Positions 49,201-61,213 of a stretch of DNA of 64,000 nt are shown piece after piece. Numbering within the stretch: the first letter of the stretch is position 1; the number at the start of each line of letters is the position of its first letter. The stretch spans positions 62,230 through 126,229 of the forward strand of contig VXBA01001268.1 of NCBI GenBank assembly GCA_013399895.1. Reading direction: 5' to 3'. This DNA is from Serilophus lunatus. Lineage: Eukaryota; Chordata; Aves; Passeriformes; Eurylaimidae. A program made the position numbers and the translations under genes. Below the pieces are notes generated by a model. It did not search any database and was not told the origin of the DNA. It was given only the letters and a program-made list of their open reading frames with translations.

Positions 49201-49293
49201 CTTTGCTTATTCTACTCCAACTTGCCAAATAATATATTTTAATGCATTTAAAATTAATGAAACCTTTCCCTCACCCTTAAAGATAAGTGCTTT
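46286..49293. other. Unique sequence, no gene seen
   Basis: Three kilobases without recognised repeats. 46380-46680 and 48660-49010 have more even composition and short open frames on both strands but no family I can name. Confidence 0.45.
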
Positions 49294-49403
49294 CTAGACT
49301 GTAAGCTCTTCAGGCCAGGGACTATGTAATTTCATTGCGTGTGATTGTGGGGCTTTTTACACCACGAGCCCTCCTTGGAAATTGACTTTAATCAATAATA
49401 ATA
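49294..49403 (+). mobile_element. Ancient amniote-type repeat tail (L2/MIR-like)
   Basis: Contains 'tagactgtaagctcttcagg' and 'ccagggactatgtaattt', then a 'ttgactttaatcaataataa' ending in a short AAT run. This order is typical of the 3' end shared by very old LINE2-related elements and SINEs of amniotes. Birds keep few recognisable copies. The call is by motif and cannot be refined without a profile search. Confidence 0.6.
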
Positions 49404-50786
49404 GTGCTGCTGAAATTCTTAAAATTTACCTTTACTGGAAAGTTTCCACTGCAAGGAAAATGACAAGTGAAACTTGCTCTGATGAATAGCAGCACCACAG
49501 AAAAAGCATCAGAGTAATTGCAATGGCTAAGTTCTGCTGGCTGCTGTGTAATGTAATGAAGTCAGTGCCTGCTGTGGCCAGATAGATCAAGTATTGCTTT
49601 ATATCATGCAGCTGGACTTTTTAGTCAGATTACTCACAACATTGCTACTCCCATGGCCATTATGAACAACATGTTAAAAAAAAAAATAAGTACACAATAT
49701 GCTAATGTAATTTAGTGATGATTTAGTAGCAGCATGCAAAATGCACCCAGTTACTGCTGTGCGAGGCAGAGGAACTCTTACTGCAGGCCAAAATACAAAG
49801 ATCTATCAATCTTTATACTGCAGTTACCCAAGGTCAAAATAAGAATCTTATCAGACAGGGTTTTTCTTTCTCCTTCTATGATCTTTGGGCTCAATACCCC
49901 AAGGTAAGAAACATTTGATAGCGTTCATAGTGCAAATGAAACAATGCTATGTTAGGATTACTTCATTTTAGCATACCCAGAGGCTTTTAGCACATTTAGA
50001 ATGAGTAAACCCTTTCTACAAACTTTTCAGGGCACAGTTTCCTCTAAGGTAAATGTCCTACTTTGTGATAGTGAAACTTAAGAGTCTGATACAAAATTCA
50101 TATCTACTTGTCTTGCTGTCGTTTCAGTCTAGGATTGTCTTAGTAATACAGCAATAAAGATAACAAGCAGCATGCTTGTGTCAAGCAATCATAATACTTA
50201 ACCCAACCTCCAATGCAATCATCCATTTGCATCCAACGCACCATGTGGATATAAGGTATTTATAGCTGGCTGTTGCAATGCACCTGCATATCTGAAAGAC
50301 TTTTATTGATATTTTATTTACTGGGAAAGAGTAAACCCAAGAAAAATCTTTTAATAATATAGTTTTGGTGGGTTTTTTTTAATCCCTACTCTATATTTAG
50401 TGATACTGGCCAAAAATAAAACCAGACCTACACCCAAGTCTTAAGTGTATATGAAAGAACATGAGTGTACAGGCTCAGAGAAGCTGACTTCAATCACAGG
50501 GAGGATTGTGGTGGTGCATCCCCCCTCTCCCAGGCTTCTCTACGATCTGAGAAATGCTTGTTTAGTCTTGGTCTTGATAAACTGCACCAGGACTAAGATC
50601 CTCTTGAGCTTATCAGAAACCCTGTTTGTCCCCAGGAACTAACAGGTGTCTCCGAAGCACCTGTTTTTCAATGAACAGCCTTGGAATTTTATTTTCTGTC
50701 AGAATAACAACCCAAGTGAAATACATTTTTGTTGAACTCTCAAAGAAAGTTACCAACTCAAATTGAGGCCAGGATTAGTGTGTAAT
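49404..50786. other. Unique sequence, no gene seen
   Basis: 49490-49850 has balanced composition with many homeodomain-like TAAT and CTAAT words and no open frame, so it is a candidate conserved non-coding block. The rest is unassigned. Confidence 0.4.
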
Positions 50787-50933
50787 AAAGCCCACTCTCT
50801 TGTGGCCCTATAAACAGCAATTCAAAGCAAAGATCTTTCAATTCTTGATTATAAGGGGGTGGAAGCTGTGAAGCCCACTAATGACCCTATAAACAGCAGT
50901 CCAAAGGGAGATATTTTTGAGCTCTCAATTTTC
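50787..50933. repeat. Imperfect direct repeat of about 62 bases, two copies
   Basis: Copy A (about 50787-50850) and copy B (about 50870-50933) both read 'aagcccact', then 'ccctataaacagca', then 'caaag', an 'agat.ttt' and 'ctca/ttcaatt' in the same order, offset by about 83 bases. Each contains a TATAAA-like word. Origin unknown: an old tandem duplication or part of an unrecognised LTR. Confidence 0.75.
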
Positions 50934-53900
50934 AGAAAGTGAGGGACTAATGTGTATGTCTCCAACATGGATAACCAAACGGCTGTACAGCCAGCCAAGG
51001 ATTGTTAGTAATAACAGACAAGAATTGTTGGAATAACCCAGAAGTATTGGTACTAGCATGCTGTGAGAAAGAATAAGATTTGGGTGGAGAAGGGGGGCCA
51101 GGCAGACATAGGACAGCATTTTTCCATGAGAAAAATATGTGATTTTATCAAAAGTCCAGTGAATTAATTGCAAAAAAATTCCATCAACACCAGTGTAGTT
51201 TGGATCAAGTAATATTCTTCTGCTGAGAAGACTTCTTTTAGATATTTATTCCCTTTTAGTACTAGATCTGCGTAAATTAATTCATTTGAATGTGTGAAAT
51301 GTAATGAAATTTTATGATAATTCTCTAGACATCTAGGAGACTAGATTATTTAATGCTCCTTGCATACCCCCATTTTCACTTGCATTTGTCCTCTTTTTGA
51401 CTAAATAATTGTAGTTCTGTAGCTTATTATTTGTGGTTTCCACTATTTGTTGGCCTAAGTTTTGGGGTTTTTCGATGTTTGTTTAGATGTGATGTGTCCT
51501 TACAAGGAAAAAGAGTTTATAAAATTACTCTATCCATCAGCCTGTCCATCTGTCACTATGACTTGTGAATCCATCAATCACTTGCAGACAAATTTCACAG
51601 GAGGACTACAAATCTAAACGATATGGACTTCCTACAAATTTTGTGACAATGTAGCTGAATGACAAGATTTTCAATGCATCCAGTAAAAAAGTATTAGTAT
51701 TTCATCTTATTACCAAACGGGCAGCAGTCAGACGGTCAGGCAACTCTGCTTCTTGCTCTCAGGCTCATACAGGCATATCTCCAAATCATTCACAGAATAT
51801 ATTGCCATTTGTTCAAAAAGAGGACATAAAAAGAAATATTTTGTGTTTTTCAGATTTTGAAAAGTGAGATACATCTTGACATCTATGCCATTTTTAAGGG
51901 TCCATTGTTCAATATCCTGTATAGCATATTGTTACTAATGTTGTGTACTCTTAAATTTAGATAGAGCTAATCCCATTAATATGGCTTATGTGGAGCTTCC
52001 TGCGCTGAGTTCTATAAAATGATAGAGACATAAACTTCTGAAACTTCTTACCTGGGATCTAAATCACTCCTAATTCTAATGGTAGCATTGTTATTTGAGT
52101 CAGTTTTCTTTTACCGAAATATGAAATGAGAACCGGTTCTTTTCCCATGTTCACCTTTGCAGGAGCAGGATCACTATTCTAACATGCTTATTTTAAAATT
52201 AACAAACTCATGTAGTCCTAGACCACTTTTAAATACTTAGAACAACTAAATTCCTTCCACAGATACCCTTAGGAGCTCATACTTTAAAAAAAGTGTCCAT
52301 ATTGGAAAAAGTCAATGTTTTGATCAACATTTAGATTTTATTTTCCTTGAATAAAAGGAATAAGGGAGCATTGCATGGCAAAAATATGCTTGTGTCAATT
52401 ATTCTTACTAGCTGGTAAAGCATTCTGAGAAGGAAGCTTCCTTTTCTTGAAGATCTCACAAGATTTTTTTTTCTGCTGAATTTGAGTTTCATTTAGTACT
52501 TATGACAAGCAAAATGCTGATATACCCAGATATCCTTTGTTGACCTACAGGAAGTGTTTTTCTTGGTGCAATATTGAACTGCTGTTGCTTTTCATGTGTT
52601 TTTATCTGTAACCATTCCTTCTGGATTGCCAGATGATTCACTGTCCCATTCAAGTTTAATCCTGACCTCCATACACCTTACTTGGTAATAGCGATTTTAT
52701 CTTGCTGGTTCTGAATAAAAACACAACAGTACATGTATCTCCCGAGTTCTTTCCACTCTCTCATTGATTCGTGAATTTTCATCAACAACAGTCCAGTTCT
52801 GAATGTTGTCTATATTTCAGCAGGGTTAGGCTGATTTTTAGATCTTCAGTTAAAAGTAGGCCAAGGCAGTGGTAGGAATTATCAGAAAATGAAAGGTATC
52901 AGAAGAAAGTGGCAGGACATATGGGATCATTATCAGTAGATGGAAGGAGAGGTAGAGGAGGTATTCTGAATAATGAGAAGAAGTGTTACTATTATGGGAG
53001 TAGTTATCATTTTCAAGCCCAGCAAATTCCTGGAAAAAATGTTTGTCTCAGGTCCTGAGAAAAGAGCACTTTGAAACAAAACAAAACAAAACAAATCTAA
53101 GAGCAAGCATTCCAGAAAATGTCTTTCATTAGGTGTGAGGGTATCTTTGGAAAGAATTTTCTCAGTGAAATTCTGAAACATTCCAAATAACACTACTTTC
53201 TGCAATGTGTTGGAAGTTGCTAATTTTGACTTTGTCTCTGAAATTTACACTGCTTTTCCATTACTTACCACAATAAACAGATGGCCTACAAAATTCCGAA
53301 AACTATGTTTCAGACATACCTGAAAAGAAAATGACAGAACTTGTACTCCACAGATTTTTACTCCTGCCTTTAGTGCACTGGTGTTCAGATGCAGAAACAA
53401 TGAGCGCCACAAAAAACCTTGCAGGTTTTTTGCAAGGGATGCAGTTAGGATCTTCTCAGGTGGAGTGCAAACTCATTCAGAAATGCAGAACATTAACATG
53501 CTCCACTTAACCTCCAGTAAAACCCTTAGAATACAACTGAAGTGGAGCTTGAATGATATACATGAAAGTGTCTTGGTTCTCTGTAGCAGACTAAACTTTA
53601 CTCATAATGATTCACTGACAGGTCTAGCCTAGTGTCATTCACAGTGAAGTGACTAATAATTTCTTCATAACAGCTCCACTTGTAAATTGAAGTGCCTCTC
53701 ACTCACAAAGATAAATAGCAAATCGTAATGTCATGTATTTCCACATAAAGAAAATACATTTAAATTTAACTATATTCTTTTTTTTTCTGGCTGTAAACAA
53801 AAGCTATTTCATATACAATAGTGACATAACTGCTTGATATGTTTTCACTTATTCTGATGTTGATCTTCATTGCTTTTTTACTCTGTTTACTACCAAAAAA

Positions 53901-54740
53901 AATTAAAGAAGGAAAAAAGAAAGGAAAAAAGTGAAATAAAGCATCTATAGTTCTGGTAATTTTGACAACTTTGACAAATTGCAATGAGATCATGCTGAAG
54001 TTTGCACAAGCAATAATGAAGAAAATTCAACAGGGAATAAGACTGTTTATTTCTTTGCTCTTTCACTTGTTTTCATGAAACAGAATACTGAGATAATGGA
54101 ACAGTATGTAAACCAAATCAGAAGCCTTTAAAAGACCAATTCAACCTGAAATTATTTTACTATTTTCAGTAACAGTCATACTTAGGAAAAAAAAAAAAAA
54201 GCCTGGAGGGGAAAAAATGGAAATAAGTGATTAGTGAAGCTCTACTCAGATGCATCACTGTCTTGGTATTCTCATATTGAATATCTGTCCCTTATTTAAT
54301 CATCAAAATTGATCTTTTTGCCTCCCTAAGCATAATTAATACCTTTAAAACACCTAAAAATATCAAAATTCTATTGCAGTTTCAACAGCACCATATCATG
54401 AAGAACTGTGTGTGTTTGAATATAATCAAACATTATACAAGATTGTTATAGGGAAGCAGCTTATGACATGATTTGCTTCAGCAACAATTTTGACCACGGT
54501 CATGGCCTGTCTTATTTCCTACTCAACCAAAGATCTAAAGAGCTGTTCCTGATATTTATTTTTGCTTTAATTTTTATATATTTTCTTCTATTTCCACATT
54601 ACTTTTAGGTTTTTTTTTTAAATATTATTACTATTCGTACTATCAAAAAGAATGCATAAGAAATCAAGAGTGAGGGGTTGGACTGAACTCCTATAAATTA
54701 TTTTTTATCATGTAGATGGTATTCAGTTGCCCATACAGAA
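50934..54740. other. Unique AT-rich sequence, no gene seen
   Basis: No repeat family or exon recognised. A short AAAAC/AACAAA run lies at 53072-53093, and A runs at 54188-54201. Confidence 0.5.
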
Positions 54741-54760
54741 ATAAGTGTTTAAACACTTAT
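54741..54760. repeat. Perfect 20-base palindrome
   Basis: ATAAGTGTTTAAACACTTAT is its own reverse complement. A third half-site TAAGTGTTTT follows at 54765-54774. Confidence 0.95.
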
Positions 54761-55012
54761 TATATAAGTGTTTTAACACCCCTTAGTAACCTGGCTGTGC
54801 TTCAAGCTCTGCTATAAATGAGCACAACATACCTGCTAAGCTGTACTTGATATCTACAAGCTTTGTCTCAGGTAATGCCTACCATCTTGAATGAAAACAG
54901 ATGTTTGCATGTAGACAATGAAAGCCCACCTCTAAATCCATGTGAGCTGAACTTTCTACAAAATTCTGTTGCGAAATAATCCTCTTCAACCCTTTAAAAT
55001 AAAAAATTGCAC

Positions 55013-55031
55013 TTTGTACAGACTGTACAAA
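55013..55031. repeat. 19-base palindrome matching a steroid-receptor site pattern
   Basis: TTTGTACAGACTGTACAAA has perfect 9-base arms around one base. Its core GTACAGACTGTAC fits the GNACANNNTGTNC pattern of glucocorticoid, progesterone and androgen receptor sites. Binding is not shown. Confidence 0.85.
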
Positions 55032-55429
55032 TAGGTAGAAACTGCTCTTTGCAAATGGACTGTGCAAAGAGACGGGAAATATCCAGGGACCAATAAATCA
55101 GATGCGGTCCATAATCATTTAAACCGTCTGTTGCTTTGAGAATATTTCAGTTGTAATAGTTTCAGAAGTGGTCAAAAGGTATCCTCATTAATTTTAGCTT
55201 AGTTGTTGACAAGCATAAGCTGTATAATAATTACAGCATTGTTCTATTTTTACTGTTTGAAATATTGCTTAATGTCTATAAATTAAAAAAGTGCTTGACA
55301 TGAAAAAAGTGCTCCACTCATCTCTTTGTATCATAGTGAAATGAAGCAATGGAAGTTACAGTTAAAAATAAAATTAAAACTCATCAGTAACTAATAAATT
55401 TAATTCACAGAGTAGATAGAACTTTAAGC

Positions 55430-55461
55430 AATTTATGATCATTTCTGAATGATCATAAATT
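55430..55461. repeat. Perfect inverted repeat, 13-base arms and 6-base loop
   Basis: AATTTATGATCAT (55430-55442), loop TTCTGA, then ATGATCATAAATT (55449-55461). Too short for a microRNA precursor. Confidence 0.95.
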
Positions 55462-55462
55462 A

Positions 55463-55507
55463 CTGTAGTCTCCTCACTACCAAAACCTTGCCACACAAAA
55501 CAAATAC
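55463..55507 (-). mobile_element. Scrap of the 5' end of the GC-rich avian LTR
   Basis: Plus-strand 'ctgtagtctcctcactacca' then 'aaaccttgccacacaaaac' corresponds in reverse complement to the start of the same LTR family as 3344-4005 (a '...gtggcaaggttttggtagt...' block). Only about 45 bases match, so this is tentative. Confidence 0.4.
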
Positions 55508-56039
55508 CTTCTGCTCTTCTTTCAGTTTGATTTTTCCACAAAACCCTCGGAAGAAACCCTGCAGTTTCAAGTCTCAAATACTGAAAATGGACCTGAAACA
55601 GAGGAAACAATATTTTTGATGGTGCTATTGCTCGTATACAAATCTGTTATGTTTATATATAAATATTTATATATTTCACCTTTATATGAAGGTCTAGGAA
55701 ATAGAAGAAATGTGGACAGCAAACTAATGTTTGCAGTTTCACAACCACCTTTCTGTTCATGGAATAATGTGATCGCACAAGACAGCCTCTGTTTAGCAGT
55801 TAGGGTTTTTTTAACCTGTGAGTTTCTTGAGTACCACAAGAAAATACAGAAGAAGATGGAAAGACCTTTCTTCTCCACTTTTGCTCTAGTGATGCCATAA
55901 AATCTATATTATATAAATTTTCTAGTAATTTCATATAAGTTTTCTAAAGTACAGTTTATACAGTTCTCATTAGTTTTCACTTCTGCTAAGAGTTTCTACA
56001 AGACAGGAATGTTAGCCAAGATAAAGAACCCTGATTGTT
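55508..56039. other. Unique sequence, no gene seen
   Basis: AT-rich. Overlapping open frames on both strands (55616-55900 + and 55567-55878 -) show no recognisable protein. Confidence 0.45.
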
Positions 56040-56432
56040 TGTGAAGATTGTACTGAAGTGGAGCCATAACATCTAGCAAAGTCAGTCAAAACCAGTCCAG
56101 AAGCCTCGAAGATGTTCTGGAGGGCTGGTTGCATGCCAGAGCATCAAAAGGCTAAGGGAAGAAGATGAAGATAGGAGGAAGACAGGGTCTTCCTGTCTCC
56201 AAAACAAGAGGCATGTGGGAGGCATGGTTAGGGTGGAACTATGGGAGGTACAGCGGGGAAAGGGGAGGTGACCGTGATGTAATGGCTCGATAGTCTAATT
56301 AGACAATTCCATAAAAACCGTAGAACCTATGTTACTTGGGGTGCTCCATTTGCCATTTACTTCTGGGGGCAACCAATATCATAAATAAAGATGATACTTG
56401 AATTAGTTTGACTACCTGTATTTTAAGTATCA
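56040..56432 (+). mobile_element. Putative ERV LTR with TATA-like box and poly(A) signal
   Basis: The sequence has LTR-style organisation on the plus strand: a possible TG start at 56040, a purine-rich U3, a TATA-like CATAAAAACC at 56310-56319, then 'gtgctccatttgccatttac' and AATAAA at 56384-56389, with a possible CA end at 56432. The spacing of TATA to AATAAA (about 70 bases) suits a compact ERVK-type LTR. No target-site duplication was found, so the boundaries are uncertain. No coding frame explains the segment. Confidence 0.6.
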
Positions 56433-57044
56433 CTAGCTTGTCCTTAGTTCTTAAGATAGATTTATCCCACAAAGTACATTTAAAGGAGAACTGTAACAGG
56501 CTCTTCCCTCCTTGATTTCCTGACTTTGCACATAAGAAGTGTTCTGTGAGGCTTTTTCTTATTCTAGGTAGCTACTGAAATATTGGAGTGTCTGCATACT
56601 TATGGCTTGCATCTGACATAGATTCATTGTGCAGATGTGAGCTAAAAGCCTGTTTCATGTTCCTTTCAATTAAAATTTTGTTCATGTTTGGAGATTTTTT
56701 AAAATATATTTCGGGTAATTTTTTTTAGGACATATCTTGCAACACTTCTTGAAAGTACTTTGCTTCTTTGACTTAAAAGGTTATGATAGATCATAATAGC
56801 AGAGAAGCTGAATGTCAGTGCTTTAGCAATTATGACAATTACATTGTCAACTGCATTTAGTTGCAATCATGAAACAACAGTTTTATACACTTAAAATGCC
56901 ATGAGAGATTTTTGCATGAAATAATAAATGATTAAAGAGTTTGTGACACTTTCAGACTGCACTGTGAGAGAGGCACATTGCTAGGTATCTTTGGTTAGCT
57001 GTCTTACAGCTGTTGCAAATCCTCAGCACCTTGTTTGATAGTGC
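56433..57044. other. Unique AT-rich sequence, no gene seen
   Basis: No recognised element. Confidence 0.5.
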
Positions 57045-57215
57045 CATAGAATCACAGTACGTTGAGTTGGAAAGGACACATCAGGATCATCAAGTCCAAC
57101 ACTTAGCCCTGAGCAGGACAACCCAAGAATCACACAATGTGCCCGACAGCATTGTCCAAACACTTCTTTAACTCAGACAGGCTTGGTGCTGTGACAATTT
57201 TCCTGGGGCATGGTA
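57045..57215 (-). mobile_element. CR1 3' fragment
   Basis: Plus-strand 'catagaatcacagtacgttg', 'atcaggatcatcaagtccaa', 'ccctgagcaggacaaccca' and 'cttctttaactcagacaggc' follow the reverse complement of the CR1 3' region into the C-terminal coding end. Right edge is approximate. Confidence 0.92.
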
Positions 57216-60135
57216 TCTCAGATACCTATATTTTTTCGACTAAGTTTGCCCATTTCTGACAGCTTGAAAAGCTTAGAAACTATCTCAAATAATCTTTCTA
57301 GACTACTATGGGTAACTTTAGAGTCCTAGGATATATAGCTAACGAAAAATCTGTTCTCTTTATTTTTCCCCTTACAGAGTAATAGTCATTAGTATGAGAT
57401 GAGCGTGCATAATGAAAAAAAGATTCAAAATTACCTTTATCATGGTTTGAGACAATTTGGAAGGGTGGAGACTTCGGATAGAAGTCTCCTCCCTCAGATT
57501 CAATATCCCTGGTTGCTCTAATACAGGGAGAGAGAGAGACCAAATATGCCTGAATGTAAGTGAAAAAATAATTCTTTATCAAGAAGAAATGCTAATAATA
57601 GTACTGATAAAACTGGGTTAAACCAACCGATGTGGAAAACTTCCTAAGCTTGTCCACCTCCTGTAAGTAATTGAGTATTTATTTGGGCAAGCATGACAGA
57701 TAATACAGAAATATGGACCTGTAATTAGATTTACTAATGTAAGTTTGTTTTAGATAATTATTACACTAGAAGTACTAGCAGAACTGATACTGATTAGAGA
57801 ATTAGTGGTACTTCTCTGTCCTTTCAAATATATTGAAATTCATATGTAAATGCACTGAAAATAATATTCTCTGGCTCAGTCAGTGCACTGAAACTGTAAA
57901 AACAAACCACAACCAAAACAAGAATTGCTCTCTACTAACTAAAACATAAAACTTTAAGGGCATATCTGCTGGGAAAGTGGAAAATTACACAGAACACAGG
58001 ACTATGTCTTGGAAAACAATAATATTCTGATTAAATAACAATATTCATTAAGGAGGTGGTTTAGAAGAGTAACCAGACTGACTTTTAATGCCCACAATGC
58101 ATCATAACAGAACCCTGTTTTCCTCTACCATAGGACCTCATAAGCCCACCTCTTCTATTGGAGGGGAATTTTTTCAGTGTCATTTCCTAACAGAATGCTA
58201 ACAGAATCTAAATTATAAAATATGGTTTATGATCATCCATATAAATTACTATACAGAACATTTATTATTGAACATAATCTCACTATTTAGGCAGAGGACT
58301 GCTTTCAAGATGTAAAATAAATTAAAAAAAAAGTTTAGGTTAGATCTTACTGTGGTAGAAAATTTGCATTATATGTGTAATTATATGAAAACAAGAAATT
58401 ATAATAAAAAATTTTTATGCAAGATACAGTGAAACTAGATACTCAAAAATTTTCTTTTTAAATGTTTTATTGATCAATATTGTTCAATGGTTAATGAGGT
58501 TCATTGTGTAGGTAGTCATTGTAATTCTGGTTTGAAGTAGGAATATGTTATTTTCTTTTTCAGCTTCATACTATAAAAATTACATTATTTTAATTTTGTA
58601 TTTGAAAACTACTTGAGTAACTGACTTAATTTCAGAATTAACATTGAGTAAATATGTAGTCAATGCACATATATACAGGCATTGCTTATATTGCATAAAA
58701 CTATGCACAGAACAAATGAAAACAGAAAAAATTAGGAATAATTTGGGAGGTTAATTTGATGCTGCTCATCAGAAAATATCTATAAAAAGTTCTGCTAAAA
58801 CTACAGGAGTGTCATTGTACCTTGATAATGAACCTTTTACTTTGTGAAAGTTTTCTGCTTTCTGTACTGTATTGGTTGACTTCTTTTTTTTTGACTTATT
58901 TTTCTGGATGTGGTTCTTTTCTGGAATAGCTATTGTTTATTCATTTGTGAAGTAGCCAAAGCAGAGTCCTGGCGCACCTATAGAGTAACGTACAAGTATT
59001 AACTAAGAGATAAAATATTTGCTTTAAACACGGGCATAGACATATTGAAAAAATGCAATGGAAACTGTGTACAAGCATTTTGCAACATGCTAGCAATGCT
59101 AATAATATAATTATTATGCAAAAATAATATTTTATGAGGGAATTAAGCTTACAGAGACATTTATAATATGTAGTTACAAAGGGGCAAATGGAGACTTGTG
59201 ATATAGCTATACAAATAAGAGTACAGAAAAATGTGCAAGTAGTGTGCATGTAGGTGTAAGATCTATCAGATCAGAGTGAAGACTTTAGAAGAGTCAGGAG
59301 AGATGGCTATTGGAACCAGAACTGACAAGGGGCCTTTTTTAAACCAGAACAAGTCCTACTCCCCAAAAACCATCAAATATTTCAGGCCTGTGTAAGTTCA
59401 CTATCCTTTATTTTGAGGAGAGATGTGAAGGAAAAAAATCACCATTGATGGTTAGAGACAATCAGGGGATGAAAGAAAGGGACCACTTGATTCCAGCTTC
59501 CTTTGAATTGCTCTCAAGTCTTGCCACCTTGATCTCAGCAGCTAGTGACGATCATGGACTCTAGCCATCAGAACAGACTGCACAGGACAAACACAAGAAA
59601 CACAGAAAAAGAGAGGTGACTAAATTCCATGCAAGGCACAAGGGTACTCCTCATTTTGCAAGTGGTAAAAATTCCTATTTAAATTTGTGAACACGAGAGT
59701 TTTCATCTCATGTATAAGATATATTAGTTTATATTACTTTCTTATTTAACTTGGCAATAAATCAAATTATTCTTATCACTGGAATGTGCTGACATCCCTT
59801 TTATTATCACTGTCTGTGTAACTCAGAGTTTAGCGTCTGCTTCAAGTTGCCTCACATTGCAACAGATTTTGAAGAAATGCCTTAGAGGGCACAAGACAGT
59901 ATCCTAGAAGATATGGAGTCATTGGGTTTTGTAAAAGACCACAGACTTTGTGTTTAACTACCAAACCTGATCTCAAGATTTTTCAGGATTTTCCTAGAGC
60001 TTTTTAGGCCTGCATTAGCTTTGACTTAGTTTATATGACCATCACAGAAACTATCAAACAACAGGTTCATTGTTACTTAATCTGATTTGGTTTCTACTCA
60101 GCTTTGTGTGCTAAGTAGTGCTTAGTGAGACATAC
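57216..60135. other. Unique AT-rich sequence, no gene seen
   Basis: No repeat family recognised. A GA-rich patch lies at 57527-57540. Confidence 0.5.
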
Positions 60136-60300
60136 TGTGGTGAGTTGATCATGGTAGGAAGCTCAGCTCCACTCACTTGCTCACTTCTCCAAAGCGGGAT
60201 GGGGGATGGAATCTGAAGGGTAAAAGTGAAAATACTCCATGGGTTGAGATAAATACAGTTTTATAGAGAAAGAAAAATTTGCATGCTTAAGCAAAGCAAA
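60136..60300 (-). mobile_element. ERV LTR fragment, 3' part
   Basis: Left edge 'tgtggtgagttgatcatggt' is the reverse complement of a typical avian LTR end (...CCACA). It is followed by 'agctccactcacttgctcac', a 'gggatgggggatggaatct' stretch and 'gggttgagataaatacagtt' in the order seen in a common avian ERV LTR, placing it on the minus strand. The U3 is missing or unrecognisable. Confidence 0.6.
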
Positions 60301-61089
60301 ATAAGGAATTCATTCACTATTACCCAGTTCTTTATCAAATGAACCATCTATGACTTTAGAATCAGAATGCAGTGAAGCAGAATATACACTTGAGATGACA
60401 GCAAGTCACGAAGAAGACAAAATAGGCCTCAAGGCTATAAGAAGTAAGAAGTAGTCATTTGCTGTTCATTAAAGTAGTATAACCTTGGCAGCTGTTTAAA
60501 GCCAGTATTAGGGACATAAAGGGATTAAACCCCAAGTTTCAAAAACACGTAAAAGACTTGGCACTTCATAAATTAGAACATAAGATGGAACGACAAAGTG
60601 GTGAAGAACAAGGTGTAGAGAGGATTAACAGTGTATAAAACTGACTCCAAGGTGACCTGTGATTTAATAGGAAATACTGAAATGGTAATCCTTTGTCTCC
60701 TGGGGAATGATGGTAATAACTCACTTTTATTTATTTTTTTTTAACTGATTTCTGACTCATCAACTCCAGAATCCAGAGAGGCACTGAAAAAAGGAGTGTA
60801 ACATTATGGGAAAATGTAAATACTAAAAAGCTTTTATTGTCTATAATTTAAGGTAATTTTTAATACGACTAAGAGGAAGACTGTTCAGATGAGTAAGATT
60901 TGACTAAGAAATAAATCACACATAAACTCAGAAGTTGCACTGTAACAAGTTGATGGACAGTTTTGGTAACCTACTCTATAACCAGGACACAAACTCATCA
61001 AAAGGGGAAGGGAGGGGAGATACATTTCAAGTTTATTTCAAGTTAAGTTTAAATGACCTTAGAACAGTCTCCTTAAGCATCATTCATAT
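60301..61089. other. Unique AT-rich sequence, no gene seen
   Basis: No recognised element. Confidence 0.5.
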
Positions 61090-61208
61090 AGAATCATAGA
61101 ATGATTTCATTTGAAAGGGACCTTAAAGATCATCTAGTCCAACTCCCGCTAGTATTTATAGAGATACCTTCCACCATATCAGGCTTCTCAAAACCCCATC
61201 CAACATGG
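61090..61208 (-). mobile_element. CR1 3' tail fragment
   Basis: Plus-strand 'agaatcatagaatgatttca', 'gaaagggaccttaaagatca', 'tctagtccaactcccgctag', then 'aaaaccccatccaacatggc'. This is the same tail subtype as 21066-21180 but in the opposite orientation. Confidence 0.93.
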
Positions 61209-61213
61209 CTGTT

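Noticed and set aside
50787..50933. CRISPR-like repeat pair
   Set aside because: Only two diverged units, in a vertebrate genome context; no array structure.
55430..55461. microRNA hairpin
   Set aside because: A 13-base stem with a 6-base loop is far shorter than a microRNA precursor and flanking bases do not extend the pairing.
57298..57582. 94-codon minus-strand frame
   Set aside because: No protein similarity recognised, no splice-site support, and length compatible with chance.
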